A stretch of DNA of 64,000 nt from Thalassotalea_B sp049613795 (GCA_049613795.1 JBMZCX010000001.1:49751-113750); one strand, 5' to 3'. Positions 27,476 to 36,577 are shown, counted from the stretch's first letter. A program made the numbers and translations. The notes: a model not told the origin generated them from the letters alone.

Positions 27476-30190
27476 ATGGCAAAATCTCTCGTTATCGTCG
27501 AGTCACCAGCAAAAGCTAAGACGATTAATAAATATCTCGGTAAAGATTTTATTGTTAAATCGAGCGTTGGACATGTACGTGACTTACCCACAGCAAGTAC
27601 CGGGAAGAAAGTCGCAGCAAAAAGTCCAGCAGAAGTGCGTAAAATGGCCCCTGAAGCAAAAGCTAAATATAAGCAAAAGCGCGATAAATTAGCACTTGTT
27701 AATCGTATGGGAATTGACCCTGAAAAAGATTGGGAAGCGCAATATCAAATTTTGCCGGGCAAAGAAAAGGTCGTTACTGAATTAAAAAAATTAGCTGAAA
27801 ATGCTGACACCGTCTATCTCGCAACCGATTTGGATCGCGAAGGAGAAGCGATTGCTTGGCATTTAAAAGAAATTATTGGCGGCGGCGAAGAAAAGTTTAA
27901 ACGCGTTGTTTTTAACGAAATTACCGAAAATGCCATTCAACAAGCCTTTTCTACACCAGGCGAATTAAGCATGCCAGGCGTTAATGCACAACAAGCACGT
28001 CGATTTTTAGACCGTGTTGTTGGCTTTATGGTGAGTCCGTTACTCTGGAAAAAGGTTGCCCGAGGTCTTTCTGCAGGTCGTGTTCAGTCAGTTGCTGTAA
28101 AACTAGTGGTTGAGCGTGAGCATTTAATTAAAGCGTTTGATCCGCAAGAATTTTGGGAAGTTAGCGCTGATACCACAACACATGATGATCAACCATTTGA
28201 ATTAGCGGTAACGCATGAAAATGGGAAAGCATTTAAACCGACCAATGAAAAAGACACTAATGCGGCGTTAGAAAAGTTAAAAGATACTAGCTATAAAGTA
28301 AGTAACCGCGAAGATAAACCGTCTAAAAGCACGCCGTCAGCACCATTTATTACTTCAACATTACAACAAGCCGCGAGTACGCGCTTAGGTTTTGGTGTTA
28401 AGCGTACTATGGGCTTAGCTCAGCGTTTATATGAAGCGGGGCATATTACTTATATGCGTACCGACTCAACCAATTTGAGTAAAGACGCGGTTGAAATGTG
28501 TCGTGAATTTATTGGTAAAAATTATGGTGAAAATTATTTGCCTGAAAGTGCTAAAACTTACGGTAGTAAAGCGAATGCACAAGAGGCACATGAGGCTATC
28601 CGCCCGTCTAATGTGAAATTAGAGTCTGCCTTAATGACGGATATGGAAGCTGATTGTAAGAAGCTTTACGATCTTATCTGGCGTCAGTTTGTTGCATGTC
28701 AAATGACAGCAGCGCGTTATACCGTTTCTACCATTACTGTATCAGCCAATGGCTTTGACTTAAAAGCAAAAGGCCGAGTGATGCAGTTTGACGGTTGGAC
28801 TAAAGTGCATCCGCAATTATCAAAAAATGATAATGACAAACATTTACCTGATTTAGCAATTGGTGAAGAGCTCTCGCTAATACAATTAAATCCAACGCAA
28901 CACTTTACTAAGCCGCCAGCACGTTTTGGTGAAGCATCGTTAGTGAAAGAGTTAGAAAAGCGTTCAATTGGTCGCCCGTCTACTTACGCGTCTATTATTA
29001 CCACCATTCAAGATCGTGGCTACGTTCGCTTAGAGAAAAAACGTTTTTATGCAGAAAAAATGGGAGAGATAGTTACTAACAGTCTTTCTGATAGCTTTGA
29101 AAACTTAATGAGCTATAACTTTACTGCAGAAATGGAACAAGAGCTGGATGAAGTTGCTGAAGGTAAAATAAATTGGAAAGATGTTTTAAACCAATTTTAT
29201 AAAAACTTTACCACTCAACTTTCCTTAGCTGACAAACCTTCTGAAGATGGAGGCATGAGAGAAAACGAGCCAGTTATTACTGATATAGAATGTCCTACGT
29301 GTTCACGCAAAATGGGCATAAGAACGGCATCTACTGGTGTGTTTTTAGGTTGTTCTGGCTACGCTTTACCGCCAAAAGAACGCTGTACTACCACCATGAA
29401 TTTAACCTCAGGTGAAGAAGCGGTAAGTGTACTGTCTGACGACCAAGAAACTGAAGCCTTACGAGCCATGCACCGCTGTAGTAAATGTTCCACCGCGATG
29501 GACAGCTACTTAATTGACGAAACACGTAAGCTTCATGTTTGTGGTAATAATCCTATTTGTGATGGTGTTGAAATAGAAAAAGGCACGTTTAAAATAAAAG
29601 GTTATGACGGTCCTGTACTTGAGTGTGATCGCTGTGAAGCCGATATGGAATTGAAAAACGGCCGTTTTGGTAAATACTTTGACTGTACGAATAGTGAGTG
29701 TAAAAACACCCGTAAGCTCTTAGCTAGCGGTGAAGCTGCGCCGCCAAAAGAAGATCCTGTGCAAATTCCTGAACTTGCCTGTGAAAAATCAGATGCACAC
29801 TTTGTGCTGAGAGATGGCGCAGCGGGTATATTTTTAGCGGCTAACACCTTCCCTCGTTCTCGTGAAACACGTGCCCCTAAAGTGGCAGAGTTAAAACGTT
29901 TTAGAGATCGTATCTCGTCTAAGTTCTATTATTTAGCTGACGCACCTGAAAAAGATCCTGAGGGTAATTTAGCGGTTGTTCGATATAGCCGTAAGAATAA
30001 AGCACAGTATGTGATGACGGAAGTTGAAGGGAAAGCGACAGGCTGGACGGCGACTTATCAAGACGGTAAATGGGTGGAAACCATACCTGTTAAAAAAGCG
30101 GCGAAGAAGCCAGCTAAAAAAACTGCGGCTAAAAAGGCGCCTGCTAAAAAAGCTCCAGCAAAAAAAGCAGCTGCTAAAAAGGCCACCTAG
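27476..30190 (+). CDS. topA: TopA: DNA topoisomerase I with Lys/Ala-rich tail
   Basis: Type IA topoisomerase, 904 residues from MAKSLVIVESPAKAKT (E. coli 865), that relaxes negative supercoils. The TOPRIM domain has E in VIVESPAK and DLDREGEA; the active-site Tyr lies in HITYMRTDSTNLS. Several four-Cys zinc ribbons follow (CPTCSRKMGIRT..C, CSKCSTAMDS..C, CDRCEADMELK..C). The last 35 residues are a repeated AKK-AP/AA tail like histone H1, absent from E. coli TopA. The start at 27476 was chosen by alignment; its ribosome-binding site AAGGAA is rather far (14 bases). Confidence 0.97.
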   Translation: MAKSLVIVESPAKAKTINKYLGKDFIVKSSVGHVRDLPTASTGKKVAAKSPAEVRKMAPEAKAKYKQKRDKLALVNRMGIDPEKDWEAQYQILPGKEKVVTELKKLAENADTVYLATDLDREGEAIAWHLKEIIGGGEEKFKRVVFNEITENAIQQAFSTPGELSMPGVNAQQARRFLDRVVGFMVSPLLWKKVARGLSAGRVQSVAVKLVVEREHLIKAFDPQEFWEVSADTTTHDDQPFELAVTHENGKAFKPTNEKDTNAALEKLKDTSYKVSNREDKPSKSTPSAPFITSTLQQAASTRLGFGVKRTMGLAQRLYEAGHITYMRTDSTNLSKDAVEMCREFIGKNYGENYLPESAKTYGSKANAQEAHEAIRPSNVKLESALMTDMEADCKKLYDLIWRQFVACQMTAARYTVSTITVSANGFDLKAKGRVMQFDGWTKVHPQLSKNDNDKHLPDLAIGEELSLIQLNPTQHFTKPPARFGEASLVKELEKRSIGRPSTYASIITTIQDRGYVRLEKKRFYAEKMGEIVTNSLSDSFENLMSYNFTAEMEQELDEVAEGKINWKDVLNQFYKNFTTQLSLADKPSEDGGMRENEPVITDIECPTCSRKMGIRTASTGVFLGCSGYALPPKERCTTTMNLTSGEEAVSVLSDDQETEALRAMHRCSKCSTAMDSYLIDETRKLHVCGNNPICDGVEIEKGTFKIKGYDGPVLECDRCEADMELKNGRFGKYFDCTNSECKNTRKLLASGEAAPPKEDPVQIPELACEKSDAHFVLRDGAAGIFLAANTFPRSRETRAPKVAELKRFRDRISSKFYYLADAPEKDPEGNLAVVRYSRKNKAQYVMTEVEGKATGWTATYQDGKWVETIPVKKAAKKPAKKTAAKKAPAKKAPAKKAAAKKAT

Positions 30191-30240
30191 CGTATTTAAT
30201 TGACTTATTGAGATAGTTTTAAGCGAGTTACTATTAGATA

Positions 30241-30269
30241 ATGCCACTTCAAATGAAGTGGCATTTTTA
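30241..30269 (+). terminator. Intrinsic terminator of topA
   Basis: ATGCCACTTCA / TGAAGTGGCAT arms with a 2-base loop and a following T run, 51 bases after the topA stop. Confidence 0.85.
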
Positions 30270-30319
30270 TACTGGTTAACTGTTGACTTTAATAGCAATG
30301 TTAGCGAAACTCGGATTAA

Positions 30320-30348
30320 TTGAATGAATTTAAATAAATAAAAATAAT
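30320..30348 (+). promoter_or_regulatory. Candidate promoter of the EamA leader RNA
   Basis: TTGAAT (30320-30325) and AATAAT (30343-30348) stand 17 bases apart, matching 4 and 5 of 6 sigma-70 positions. It lies after the topA terminator and about 200 bases before the exporter gene, so a distinct leader transcript would start near 30355. Confidence 0.5.
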
Positions 30349-30398
30349 GTTAAACCTAAATAATTATCAGCAACTTAACCTCACACCAGTTAACAGAA

Positions 30399-30452
30399 AT
30401 GTTAAGCGTTGGTGTTCAGTGCTTATGCTGCGGAAAATTTAATATCGTTTAA
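30399..30452 (+). CDS. Putative Cys-codon leader peptide
   Basis: A 17-codon ORF, MLSVGVQCLCCGKFNIV, with TGC TTA TGC TGC at its centre. The Cys codons overlap the segment that can pair with the downstream terminator arm. There is no clear ribosome-binding site, and the ATG sits in or beside a hairpin loop, so translation is uncertain. Confidence 0.3.
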   Translation: MLSVGVQCLCCGKFNIV

Positions 30453-30470
30453 CTTAGTTACCGAAATATA

Positions 30471-30500
30471 AAAAACCGCAGCGAACATCTGCGGTTTTTT
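30471..30500 (+). terminator. Intrinsic terminator in the EamA leader
   Basis: AAAAACCGCAG / CTGCGGTTTTT arms with a 7-base loop and six T residues, 58 bases before the exporter start. topA already has its own terminator, so this one must serve another transcript. Confidence 0.85.
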
Positions 30501-30557
30501 CGTTTAACCCCGCTGTTCACTGCTCAACCTTAAATAAAAATAGCAAGGAGAATGAAA

Positions 30558-31451
30558 ATGTCAGTGCCAACGGCATACTTAGCCGTAGTGATCATCTGGT
30601 CTACAACACCTTTAGGAATTGTTTGGAGTAGTGAAACGGTAAACCCTACACTTGCGGTATTATTACGTATGCTTATTGCACTTGTACCTGGCTGGCTAAT
30701 CGTCAAATTATTTAAAATAGAATTACCGTGGCATAAACAAGCGATAAGGCTATATTGTTATTCAGGTTTTGGTATTTTTGGTGGCATGCTGTTTTCGTAT
30801 TTAGCGGCGGGGTATATTTCATCGGGCTTAATGTCGTTAATTTTTGGTATTTCACCTATTTTGTCGGGCGTTTTGTCAAAGTATATTTTGTCAGATGAAC
30901 CACTTTCATTGGCAAAGCGTATTGCTTTGGCTGTTGCTTTAATAGGGCTTAGCTGTGTTTGTTATGACAAAATAGCGTTAGGTGACCAAGCGTATATCGG
31001 TTTGATATGTATTTTACTCGGTGTGTTTTTCTTTAGCTTAAGTGGTGTGTTAGTTAAAAGTGTTACTGTAAAAATTAACCCGATGGCGACAACTGTGGGC
31101 TCATTAATTATCGCCATTCCACTTTTTGCTTTAACATGGTTCGTTAGTGATGGCACATTGCCTTACCAACAGTGGAGTCAGCGTTCTATATTAAGCATTA
31201 TATATTTGGGGCTTATTGGTTCATTAGTGGGGTTTATTGCCTATTTTTATGTATTGCAGCGTTTGAAAGCGAGTACGGTTGCATTAATTACCATGATGAC
31301 GCCAGTATTGGCACTATGGTTTGGTTTGATACTGAATAATGAGCAGATCAACCTTAACCTGATTATTGGTGCTTTATTTATTATCAGTGGTTTAGGGATA
31401 TACCAGTGGGGTGAATCGCTATTTAAGCGATTAGTAGGTAGCAGCAGTTAA
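30558..31451 (+). CDS. EamA/DMT family transporter (exporter)
   Basis: 297-residue inner-membrane protein with ten hydrophobic segments in two EamA-type halves (about 1-135 and 145-290). The start at 30558 has AAGGAG 7 bases upstream; the ATG at 30552 is too close to that site. Family members export amino acids and metabolites; E. coli EamA itself exports cysteine and O-acetylserine. The leader with Cys codons hints at a related substrate, but the family is broad and this is inference. Confidence 0.88.
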   Translation: MSVPTAYLAVVIIWSTTPLGIVWSSETVNPTLAVLLRMLIALVPGWLIVKLFKIELPWHKQAIRLYCYSGFGIFGGMLFSYLAAGYISSGLMSLIFGISPILSGVLSKYILSDEPLSLAKRIALAVALIGLSCVCYDKIALGDQAYIGLICILLGVFFFSLSGVLVKSVTVKINPMATTVGSLIIAIPLFALTWFVSDGTLPYQQWSQRSILSIIYLGLIGSLVGFIAYFYVLQRLKASTVALITMMTPVLALWFGLILNNEQINLNLIIGALFIISGLGIYQWGESLFKRLVGSSS

Positions 31452-31475
31452 AACCGTATAAAAGGCTTGGATAAT

Positions 31476-31916
31476 ATGAAAGTGGAAATTAGTTTTAAAC
31501 GCGCTGAATTGTCAGACAGGCCTTTTTTGTTAACCTTAAGAAAGGTGTCAATGACTGACCACTTGCTTGCCGCAGGTATTACATTAACGGATGCTCAACA
31601 TTTAGTGCGTATAGATGAATTTTTTCAAGAGTCGTTTATTATTCATTATAATAAACAGCAAATTGGGTTGGTAAAGTTAGGCATATTACCAGCCAGTTTA
31701 CATATACGACAATTACAAATACTACCTGAATTTCATAATGGTGGTATTGGCGGAAAAGTAATCGCACTTATTAAACAAAAGGCGATAGCACGAGGTTTGC
31801 CCATTTCGTTAAATGTTTTATTAGATAATCCAGCTAAGCGTTTATATGAGCGTGAAGGCTTTATTGTTGAAGGGCAAACAGCGCTTGAATATCAAATGCG
31901 CTGGGCAATGCAGTAA
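31476..31916 (+). CDS. GNAT family N-acetyltransferase
   Basis: 146 residues from ATG at 31476 (AAAGG 10 bases upstream); a TTG at 31467 is possible. The acetyl-CoA-binding region is LQILPEFHNGGIGGKVIALIKQKA (a Q/R-x-x-G-x-G/A-type motif at about 82-105) and the C-terminal LLDNPAKRLYEREGF is typical of GNAT proteins. Substrate unknown. It follows the exporter by 24 bases and is probably co-transcribed. Confidence 0.88.
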   Translation: MKVEISFKRAELSDRPFLLTLRKVSMTDHLLAAGITLTDAQHLVRIDEFFQESFIIHYNKQQIGLVKLGILPASLHIRQLQILPEFHNGGIGGKVIALIKQKAIARGLPISLNVLLDNPAKRLYEREGFIVEGQTALEYQMRWAMQ

Positions 31917-31926
31917 ATAATAAAAG

Positions 31927-31984
31927 GTAGGTCGGTATTTATACCGTCAATGCAAGGAGATTGATGTGCTAAAGCACAACCTAC
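31927..31984. repeat. REP-like double hairpin element
   Basis: GTAGGT at one end and ACCTAC at the other enclose two small hairpins, CGGTAT-TT-ATACCG and GTGCT-AA-AGCAC. This resembles short palindromic intergenic elements of gammaproteobacteria. It lies just after the acetyltransferase stop and before the converging M28 peptidase gene, so it may also slow or end transcription. Confidence 0.55.
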
Positions 31985-32035
31985 ACCATTATTTATTAGC
32001 TAATGAATTGAAACGTAATGTTGAAATTTCACTTC

Positions 32036-33364
32036 TTAAAATATTTTACCACGACCTTTTACTTTATTGGCATCAATACGTGTTGGGGTAATTGAACCAT
32101 CAACTAAGCCTTGTGTAGCTACAGCAAGGTTTTCTATTACTTGGTGCATAGAATTTAAATCAAGACTTGCTAGGTCATCAGTGACTTTATGGTAATGCTT
32201 ATCTTTATCCAACTGTGTACTACTAAAGCTATGAGCGGGTACACCCAACCGCGCTAGTGTGGCGTTGTCTGAACGGTAAAATAGTTTTTGTTCTGGGTAA
32301 GGGTCTTGATAAATTTTACCTTTTTTATCTTTTAAGTAACTATTTAATATTTCACCTAAGCTTGAGCGCTCCATACCCGTCATCCAGACTTGGCCCGGAC
32401 CAAATTTAGACGGTTTACCTATCATCTCAATGTTGATCATCGCTGTTATGCTGTTAGGGTCGATTTGCTCAGAAAAGTAACGAGAGCCAAAGCCACCTAT
32501 TTCTTCCGCGGTAAATGCAGCAAATATTAAGCTACGGCTATTTTTACCTTTTTTCGCGTAATGTTGCGCAAGGTTCATTACCGCAGTCGTACCAGAGGCA
32601 TCGTCATCGGCACCATTATAAATAGTATCACCTTGGCCTTCATGCCCACCTAAATGATCATAATGAGCTGAAAATAAAACATTTTCGTTATCTTTGTCAG
32701 TGCCTTTTAATACGCCCACAACATTTGTTAATACTTGCTTTTTAATTGCTGATTTTGCTGAAATATCTATCGAGTTAATTGCCGTTTCATCTGTTAACAC
32801 AAGAATAATGGCACCTTGATGTTCAACGCTTAACTTATTTAGGCCCCTAGCAAAATAACCTTGATAACCTTTAAACATTTTGCTGTGAGCAGTATTAATT
32901 AAAACGAGGTGTTTGCCACCTTGTTGGTTTATTTTTCCTAAGGTAGCACGCATATTGCCGTCAGCGGCAACCACGTGGGTAGTAAACTCTGTTGTCGCTT
33001 TCCAGTCGAATTGCTCAATAGTACTGGCCATGGCGACATTGTCTCTGAGTACTTTATTGCCATTTAAGGTAATATCAGCTGATACAGGTCGAATATTAAC
33101 GATATTAAACGTTTGTTTATAGTCAGAGAAACCAGCTAAAGGGGTTAAACCAATCTCTTTAAAGCGGTTGCTAATGTAATTGGCGGCTTGGTCAATTTCA
33201 GCCGTAAAGTTACCACGGCCTTTTAATTCATCGCTTGCGAGGCTTGTTACATCAAAGGTCATTTGCTTGAGTGAAATGTTGTTCGCAAGGCTCATATTAC
33301 TTAAGGATAATGGTAGGGCTAATGCCATTGCCATATAAGAGAGTTTTTTTGTTGTTTTCATCAC
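32036..33364 (-). CDS. Exported M28 family zinc aminopeptidase
   Basis: 442 residues with a signal peptide (MKTTKKLSYMAMALALPLSLSNMSLA). A PA-type insert region lies at about 130-190. The catalytic domain has the co-catalytic zinc ligands: AHYDHLGG, GADDDASGT, TAEEIGGFGSRYF and the C-terminal PAHSFS His. It would cleave N-terminal residues from peptides in the periplasm or outside the cell. It is a single gene, convergent with the acetyltransferase. Confidence 0.92.
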   Translation of the reverse strand: MMKTTKKLSYMAMALALPLSLSNMSLANNISLKQMTFDVTSLASDELKGRGNFTAEIDQAANYISNRFKEIGLTPLAGFSDYKQTFNIVNIRPVSADITLNGNKVLRDNVAMASTIEQFDWKATTEFTTHVVAADGNMRATLGKINQQGGKHLVLINTAHSKMFKGYQGYFARGLNKLSVEHQGAIILVLTDETAINSIDISAKSAIKKQVLTNVVGVLKGTDKDNENVLFSAHYDHLGGHEGQGDTIYNGADDDASGTTAVMNLAQHYAKKGKNSRSLIFAAFTAEEIGGFGSRYFSEQIDPNSITAMINIEMIGKPSKFGPGQVWMTGMERSSLGEILNSYLKDKKGKIYQDPYPEQKLFYRSDNATLARLGVPAHSFSSTQLDKDKHYHKVTDDLASLDLNSMHQVIENLAVATQGLVDGSITPTRIDANKVKGRGKIF

Positions 33365-33484
33365 GTGATTTAACTTAATTGATTACCGTTATTGTGATGC
33401 TACTATTGAAGAATTTTAAGCACATTGCAAGCAATTCAGCACAAGTTACTTGCAACTTATTGTAAAATTTTATGAGCTGTATGC

Positions 33485-34018
33485 TTATTGAAGTTGCTCA
33501 GTTTCAATTAATAATGAACGCTCATTATCACTTAACCATAATTGCCCATCTTGAATACTACATTGAAATTCCATTGTTCGGCTTACCCAAGTGGCGAGCT
33601 CTTGTAGTACTTGAGGATCAAACTTGAATACTGATAGGTTATTGTATTGTGCTAATTTACTTTTATGTTGGTTAAACCAAACATCATTACTACGCGCATA
33701 ACAATATAAACTCACGTTTTTTGCTTTATTGCAGGCTTTTTTAATACGTTTTTCATCCGGCTGGCCAAGTTCTACCCAAAGGCCAATTTGTTCTGAATAG
33801 TCAATTTGCCAAATAACGGCTTCGTCTTCATCACTCACACCTTTACCAAAGGATAAATCAGGTTGAGCATTTAACACAAAAGCGATAACGCGCGTCATTA
33901 AGCGTAAATCAGTTTCAGAAGGGTGTTGAGCCAAGGTTAAATTAATAGTGTCGTAATAGTGGCGATCCATATCGGATAAATGAATGGTAACTTTATTGAT
34001 GGTTGACTTTAACGCCAT
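33485..34018 (-). CDS. yaeQ: YaeQ family protein
   Basis: 177 residues (E. coli YaeQ 181). Matches include MALKSTINKVTIHLSDMDR, TLAQHPSETDLRLMTRVIAF, LWVELGQPDEKRIKKAC and the C-terminal IQDGQLWLSD. The family has a PD-(D/E)XK nuclease-like fold; its cellular role is not established. It is a single gene between the M28 peptidase and the aminotransferase, divergent from the latter. Confidence 0.92.
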   Translation of the reverse strand: MALKSTINKVTIHLSDMDRHYYDTINLTLAQHPSETDLRLMTRVIAFVLNAQPDLSFGKGVSDEDEAVIWQIDYSEQIGLWVELGQPDEKRIKKACNKAKNVSLYCYARSNDVWFNQHKSKLAQYNNLSVFKFDPQVLQELATWVSRTMEFQCSIQDGQLWLSDNERSLLIETEQLQ

Positions 34019-34197
34019 TATTTATATTACTTTTAAGGATAAAAATGGCTTATATAATAATGTGTTTAGTTATAAATTGGTACTAGAACTTTCTACAATA
34101 TAGCTTTGGTGAATAGTTGAGATAACAATGATTAATTTAGGAAATTATCCTGTAAAATGCTAATGTACAATCAAATAATAGCCGTTAGGTAACTCCC

Positions 34198-35319
34198 ATG
34201 AATATACAGTCTTTTATCCCGCCACAACGTACGTTAATGGGGCCTGGGCCTTCTGATGTTAGCCCACGCGTTTTGTCGGCATTAGCTAGGCCAACGGTAG
34301 GTCATTTAGATCCCACTTTTATTCAGATGATGGACGAAGTTAAGTCATTAATACAATATGCTTTTCAAACTAAAAACACCTACACCATGGCAATTTCGGC
34401 GCCTGGCTCTGCGGGTATGGAAGCCTGCTTGGTAAACTTGCTAACACCTGAAGACACTATTGTTGTTTGTCGAAATGGTGTTTTTGGTGCACGTATGATT
34501 GAAAATGTTAATCGTATTGGAGCAAAGGTTGTCGTTGTTGACGGCACTTGGGGCAGGGCAGTAGATCCACAAGCATTAGAAGATACGCTAAAACAAACAC
34601 CGCAAGCGAAATTTGTTGCATTTGTACATGCTGAAACCTCTACTGGCGCACTTTCTGATGCCAAAGCCTTGTGTGAAATTGCACGAAAACATAACTGTTT
34701 AACCATTGTTGATGCGGTTACCTCATTAGGTGGCGTTGAATTAAAGGTGGATGAGTGGGGCATAGATGCGGTTTATGCAGGGAGTCAAAAATGTTTATCC
34801 TGTGTGCCGGGGTTATCACCCGTTAGTTTTAGTGACAAAGCAGCTAAAGTGATCAAAAACCGAACTAGCTCAGTGCAAAGTTGGTTTTTAGATCAATCAT
34901 TAGTCATGGAATATTGGTCAGGAGAAGGCAAGCGTAGTTATCATCACACCGCGCCAGTTAATTCGCTATATGCACTGCATGAATCATTAGTTATGTTGCA
35001 AAACGAAGGCTTAGAAAACAGTTGGGCGCGCCATCAAGCACAACATGCAAAACTTGCCTCGGGATTACAAGCGTTAGGTATTGATTTTATTGTGCCTGAG
35101 AGTGAACGATTACCGCAGTTAAATGCAGTTCATATTCCAGAAGGTGTTGATGATGCGAAAGTGCGCCAATTTTTATTAAATGAATATAATTTAGAAATTG
35201 GTGCAGGTTTAGGGCAATTTGCAGGTAAAGCATGGCGTATCGGTTTAATGGGCTATGCCGCGCGTAATGAAAATGTATTGTTATGTTTGGCAGCGCTTAA
35301 AGAAGCATTAGCTCAGTAA
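34198..35319 (+). CDS. Alanine/serine--glyoxylate aminotransferase family protein
   Basis: 373-residue class V PLP aminotransferase. The glyoxylate-type N-terminus LMGPGPSDVSPRVLSA, the PLP-binding D in TIVDAVTSLGGVEL and the PLP lysine in AGSQKCLSCVPGLSP all fit. The C-terminal domain ends in WRIGLMGYAARNENVLLCLAALKEAL. It moves an amino group from alanine or serine to glyoxylate; the donor is not decided by sequence. It has its own promoter region and converges on gloA with only 16 bases between. Confidence 0.9.
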   Translation: MNIQSFIPPQRTLMGPGPSDVSPRVLSALARPTVGHLDPTFIQMMDEVKSLIQYAFQTKNTYTMAISAPGSAGMEACLVNLLTPEDTIVVCRNGVFGARMIENVNRIGAKVVVVDGTWGRAVDPQALEDTLKQTPQAKFVAFVHAETSTGALSDAKALCEIARKHNCLTIVDAVTSLGGVELKVDEWGIDAVYAGSQKCLSCVPGLSPVSFSDKAAKVIKNRTSSVQSWFLDQSLVMEYWSGEGKRSYHHTAPVNSLYALHESLVMLQNEGLENSWARHQAQHAKLASGLQALGIDFIVPESERLPQLNAVHIPEGVDDAKVRQFLLNEYNLEIGAGLGQFAGKAWRIGLMGYAARNENVLLCLAALKEALAQ

Positions 35320-35335
35320 GCACTGACAACAAAGC

Positions 35336-35755
35336 CTACCAAGAGCCCGTGTTTTCCATACTTAACCACGGCTCTTGTGGGGCTAGTGCTTTGTCTTTTT
35401 GTAATAATTCAACTGAAATACCGTCAGGCGACTTAACAAAAGCCATGTGACCACAGCGCGGTGGACGATTAATAACAACGCCAGCATCCATTAGGCTTTG
35501 GCATAGCTGATAAATATCATCAACTTCAAAGGCAACATGGCCAAAACTTCTGCCGTTGTCGTAATTTTCAGTAGAATCCCAGTTATGGGTTAATTCAATT
35601 TCAGGCTCGCCAAGTGCGGTCGCTAAGTATATTAGCGTGAATTTTCCCGCAGGCACATCGGTGCGTTTAGTTTCAATTAAACCTAGTTGATTGACATAAA
35701 AGTTCAACGATGCTTCTAAGTCGCTTACCCTAACCATAGTGTGTAAAAATTTCAT
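35336..35755 (-). CDS. gloA: GloA: lactoylglutathione lyase (glyoxalase I)
   Basis: 139 residues (E. coli 135), detoxifying methylglyoxal with glutathione. The four metal ligands are present: His5, Glu54 (PEIEL), His73 (FGHVAF) and Glu116 (ISVELL), with the Ni-type short layout. The last codons include a long inverted repeat (CAAGAGCCCGTG with CACGGCTCTTG, 35339-35376), which may form an mRNA structure near the convergent aminotransferase end. The strong site AGGAGAT lies upstream. Confidence 0.95.
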   Translation of the reverse strand: MKFLHTMVRVSDLEASLNFYVNQLGLIETKRTDVPAGKFTLIYLATALGEPEIELTHNWDSTENYDNGRSFGHVAFEVDDIYQLCQSLMDAGVVINRPPRCGHMAFVKSPDGISVELLQKDKALAPQEPWLSMENTGSW

Positions 35756-36001
35756 TTAATCTCCTTAATCATCGACAGTGGCTATTGCTGATTTATAACA
35801 TTCCGCATATAAGGAGATCTCGCTAAGCGATCACTTTTTATACGGATTGGTATTGATATGACTTATTGTGTGTTATATCGAATAAATTGCAATGACAGGT
35901 TACAGTGATTTACTATAAGGTGCTATGTAAAATCATTATTCTCTTCACTTCTACCTCAAAAAAAACTACAATTATCGCGATTTTTATTAGAGATATTTAC
36001 G

Positions 36002-36472
36002 TTGTTACCATTATCTAAATTACTATGTACGATAACTTTTTTGGTTGCTTTTGTTGGGCAAGCAGTAGTTGGGCAAACAATAGCCGGACAAACAGCGGCT
36101 TATTCGTTTATGGTATCGCATAATGATATTTCTAATTTGCAAGCACTATCACAAGCACCCTCGCAAGTCTTTTCAACAGCACTTTCTCAAGACATAAAGC
36201 AACAAACATCGGTTAGCGCTCACCTTAACTCTACTGTTAAAGCTATTGCTAATGCAAAAGCGTCAGAAATCGCGGATAACTGTTGTGATGTTGAGTGTTG
36301 TGAGGGCGAATGTATATGCCCAGCGAATACTTGTGCTTCTGCGTTATATGTTAATATGGCTTTTCTTCAGTCAATATTCACCATGTTAAGTGAATCGACA
36401 CTGGGTTTAACACAAAAACAACCACACTTTATCGCTTCATCTCTCTATCGACCGCCGATCTTTATCTCTTAA
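36002..36472 (+). CDS. Exported small Cys-rich protein, putative metal binder
   Basis: 156 residues from a TTG start (AGAGAT upstream). A hydrophobic N-terminus (about 7-23) looks like a signal peptide or anchor, followed by Gly-Gln repeats (VGQAVVGQTIAGQ). The centre has seven cysteines in 18 residues (94, 95, 99, 100, 104, 106, 111: CCDVECCEGECICPANTC). The C-terminus is ordinary. It lies 105 bases before a TonB-dependent receptor in the same direction. I do not recognise a named family; metal or redox function is inference from the Cys cluster and context. Confidence 0.65.
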   Translation: MLPLSKLLCTITFLVAFVGQAVVGQTIAGQTAAYSFMVSHNDISNLQALSQAPSQVFSTALSQDIKQQTSVSAHLNSTVKAIANAKASEIADNCCDVECCEGECICPANTCASALYVNMAFLQSIFTMLSESTLGLTQKQPHFIASSLYRPPIFIS

Positions 36473-36577
36473 GTTTTTCATAGCCCTACTTATTATCCAT
36501 AGTTGTAACTAATAAAACATTAAGTTGTTTATTTATTATGAAAGTTTGATCGCTTTTAGCATTATCTGAGGTAAAAA

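Larger units (their letters stand above)
30355..30500 (+). promoter_or_regulatory. Candidate attenuator leader (or terminated small RNA) ahead of the EamA exporter
   Basis: Order of elements: a first hairpin joining ACACCA (30383-30388) and TTAAC (30390-30394) to GTTAA (30401-30405) and TGGTGT (30410-30415); a 17-codon ORF with three Cys codons; GCTGCGG (30427-30433), able to pair with CCGCAGC (30476-30482), the 5' arm of the following terminator; and the terminator itself. Mutually exclusive pairings plus Cys codons suggest attenuation. The same unit could instead be an independent small RNA. Pairings are by eye. Confidence 0.45.

Noticed and set aside
30347..30445. 31-codon ORF (MLNLNNYQQLNLTPVNRN...) overlapping the Cys-codon leader in another frame
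   Set aside because: Its ATG overlaps the predicted -10 hexamer and lies before the likely transcription start; no ribosome-binding site.
35339..35379. Terminator between the aminotransferase gene and gloA
   Set aside because: The inverted repeat lies in the gloA coding region and has no T run on either strand.
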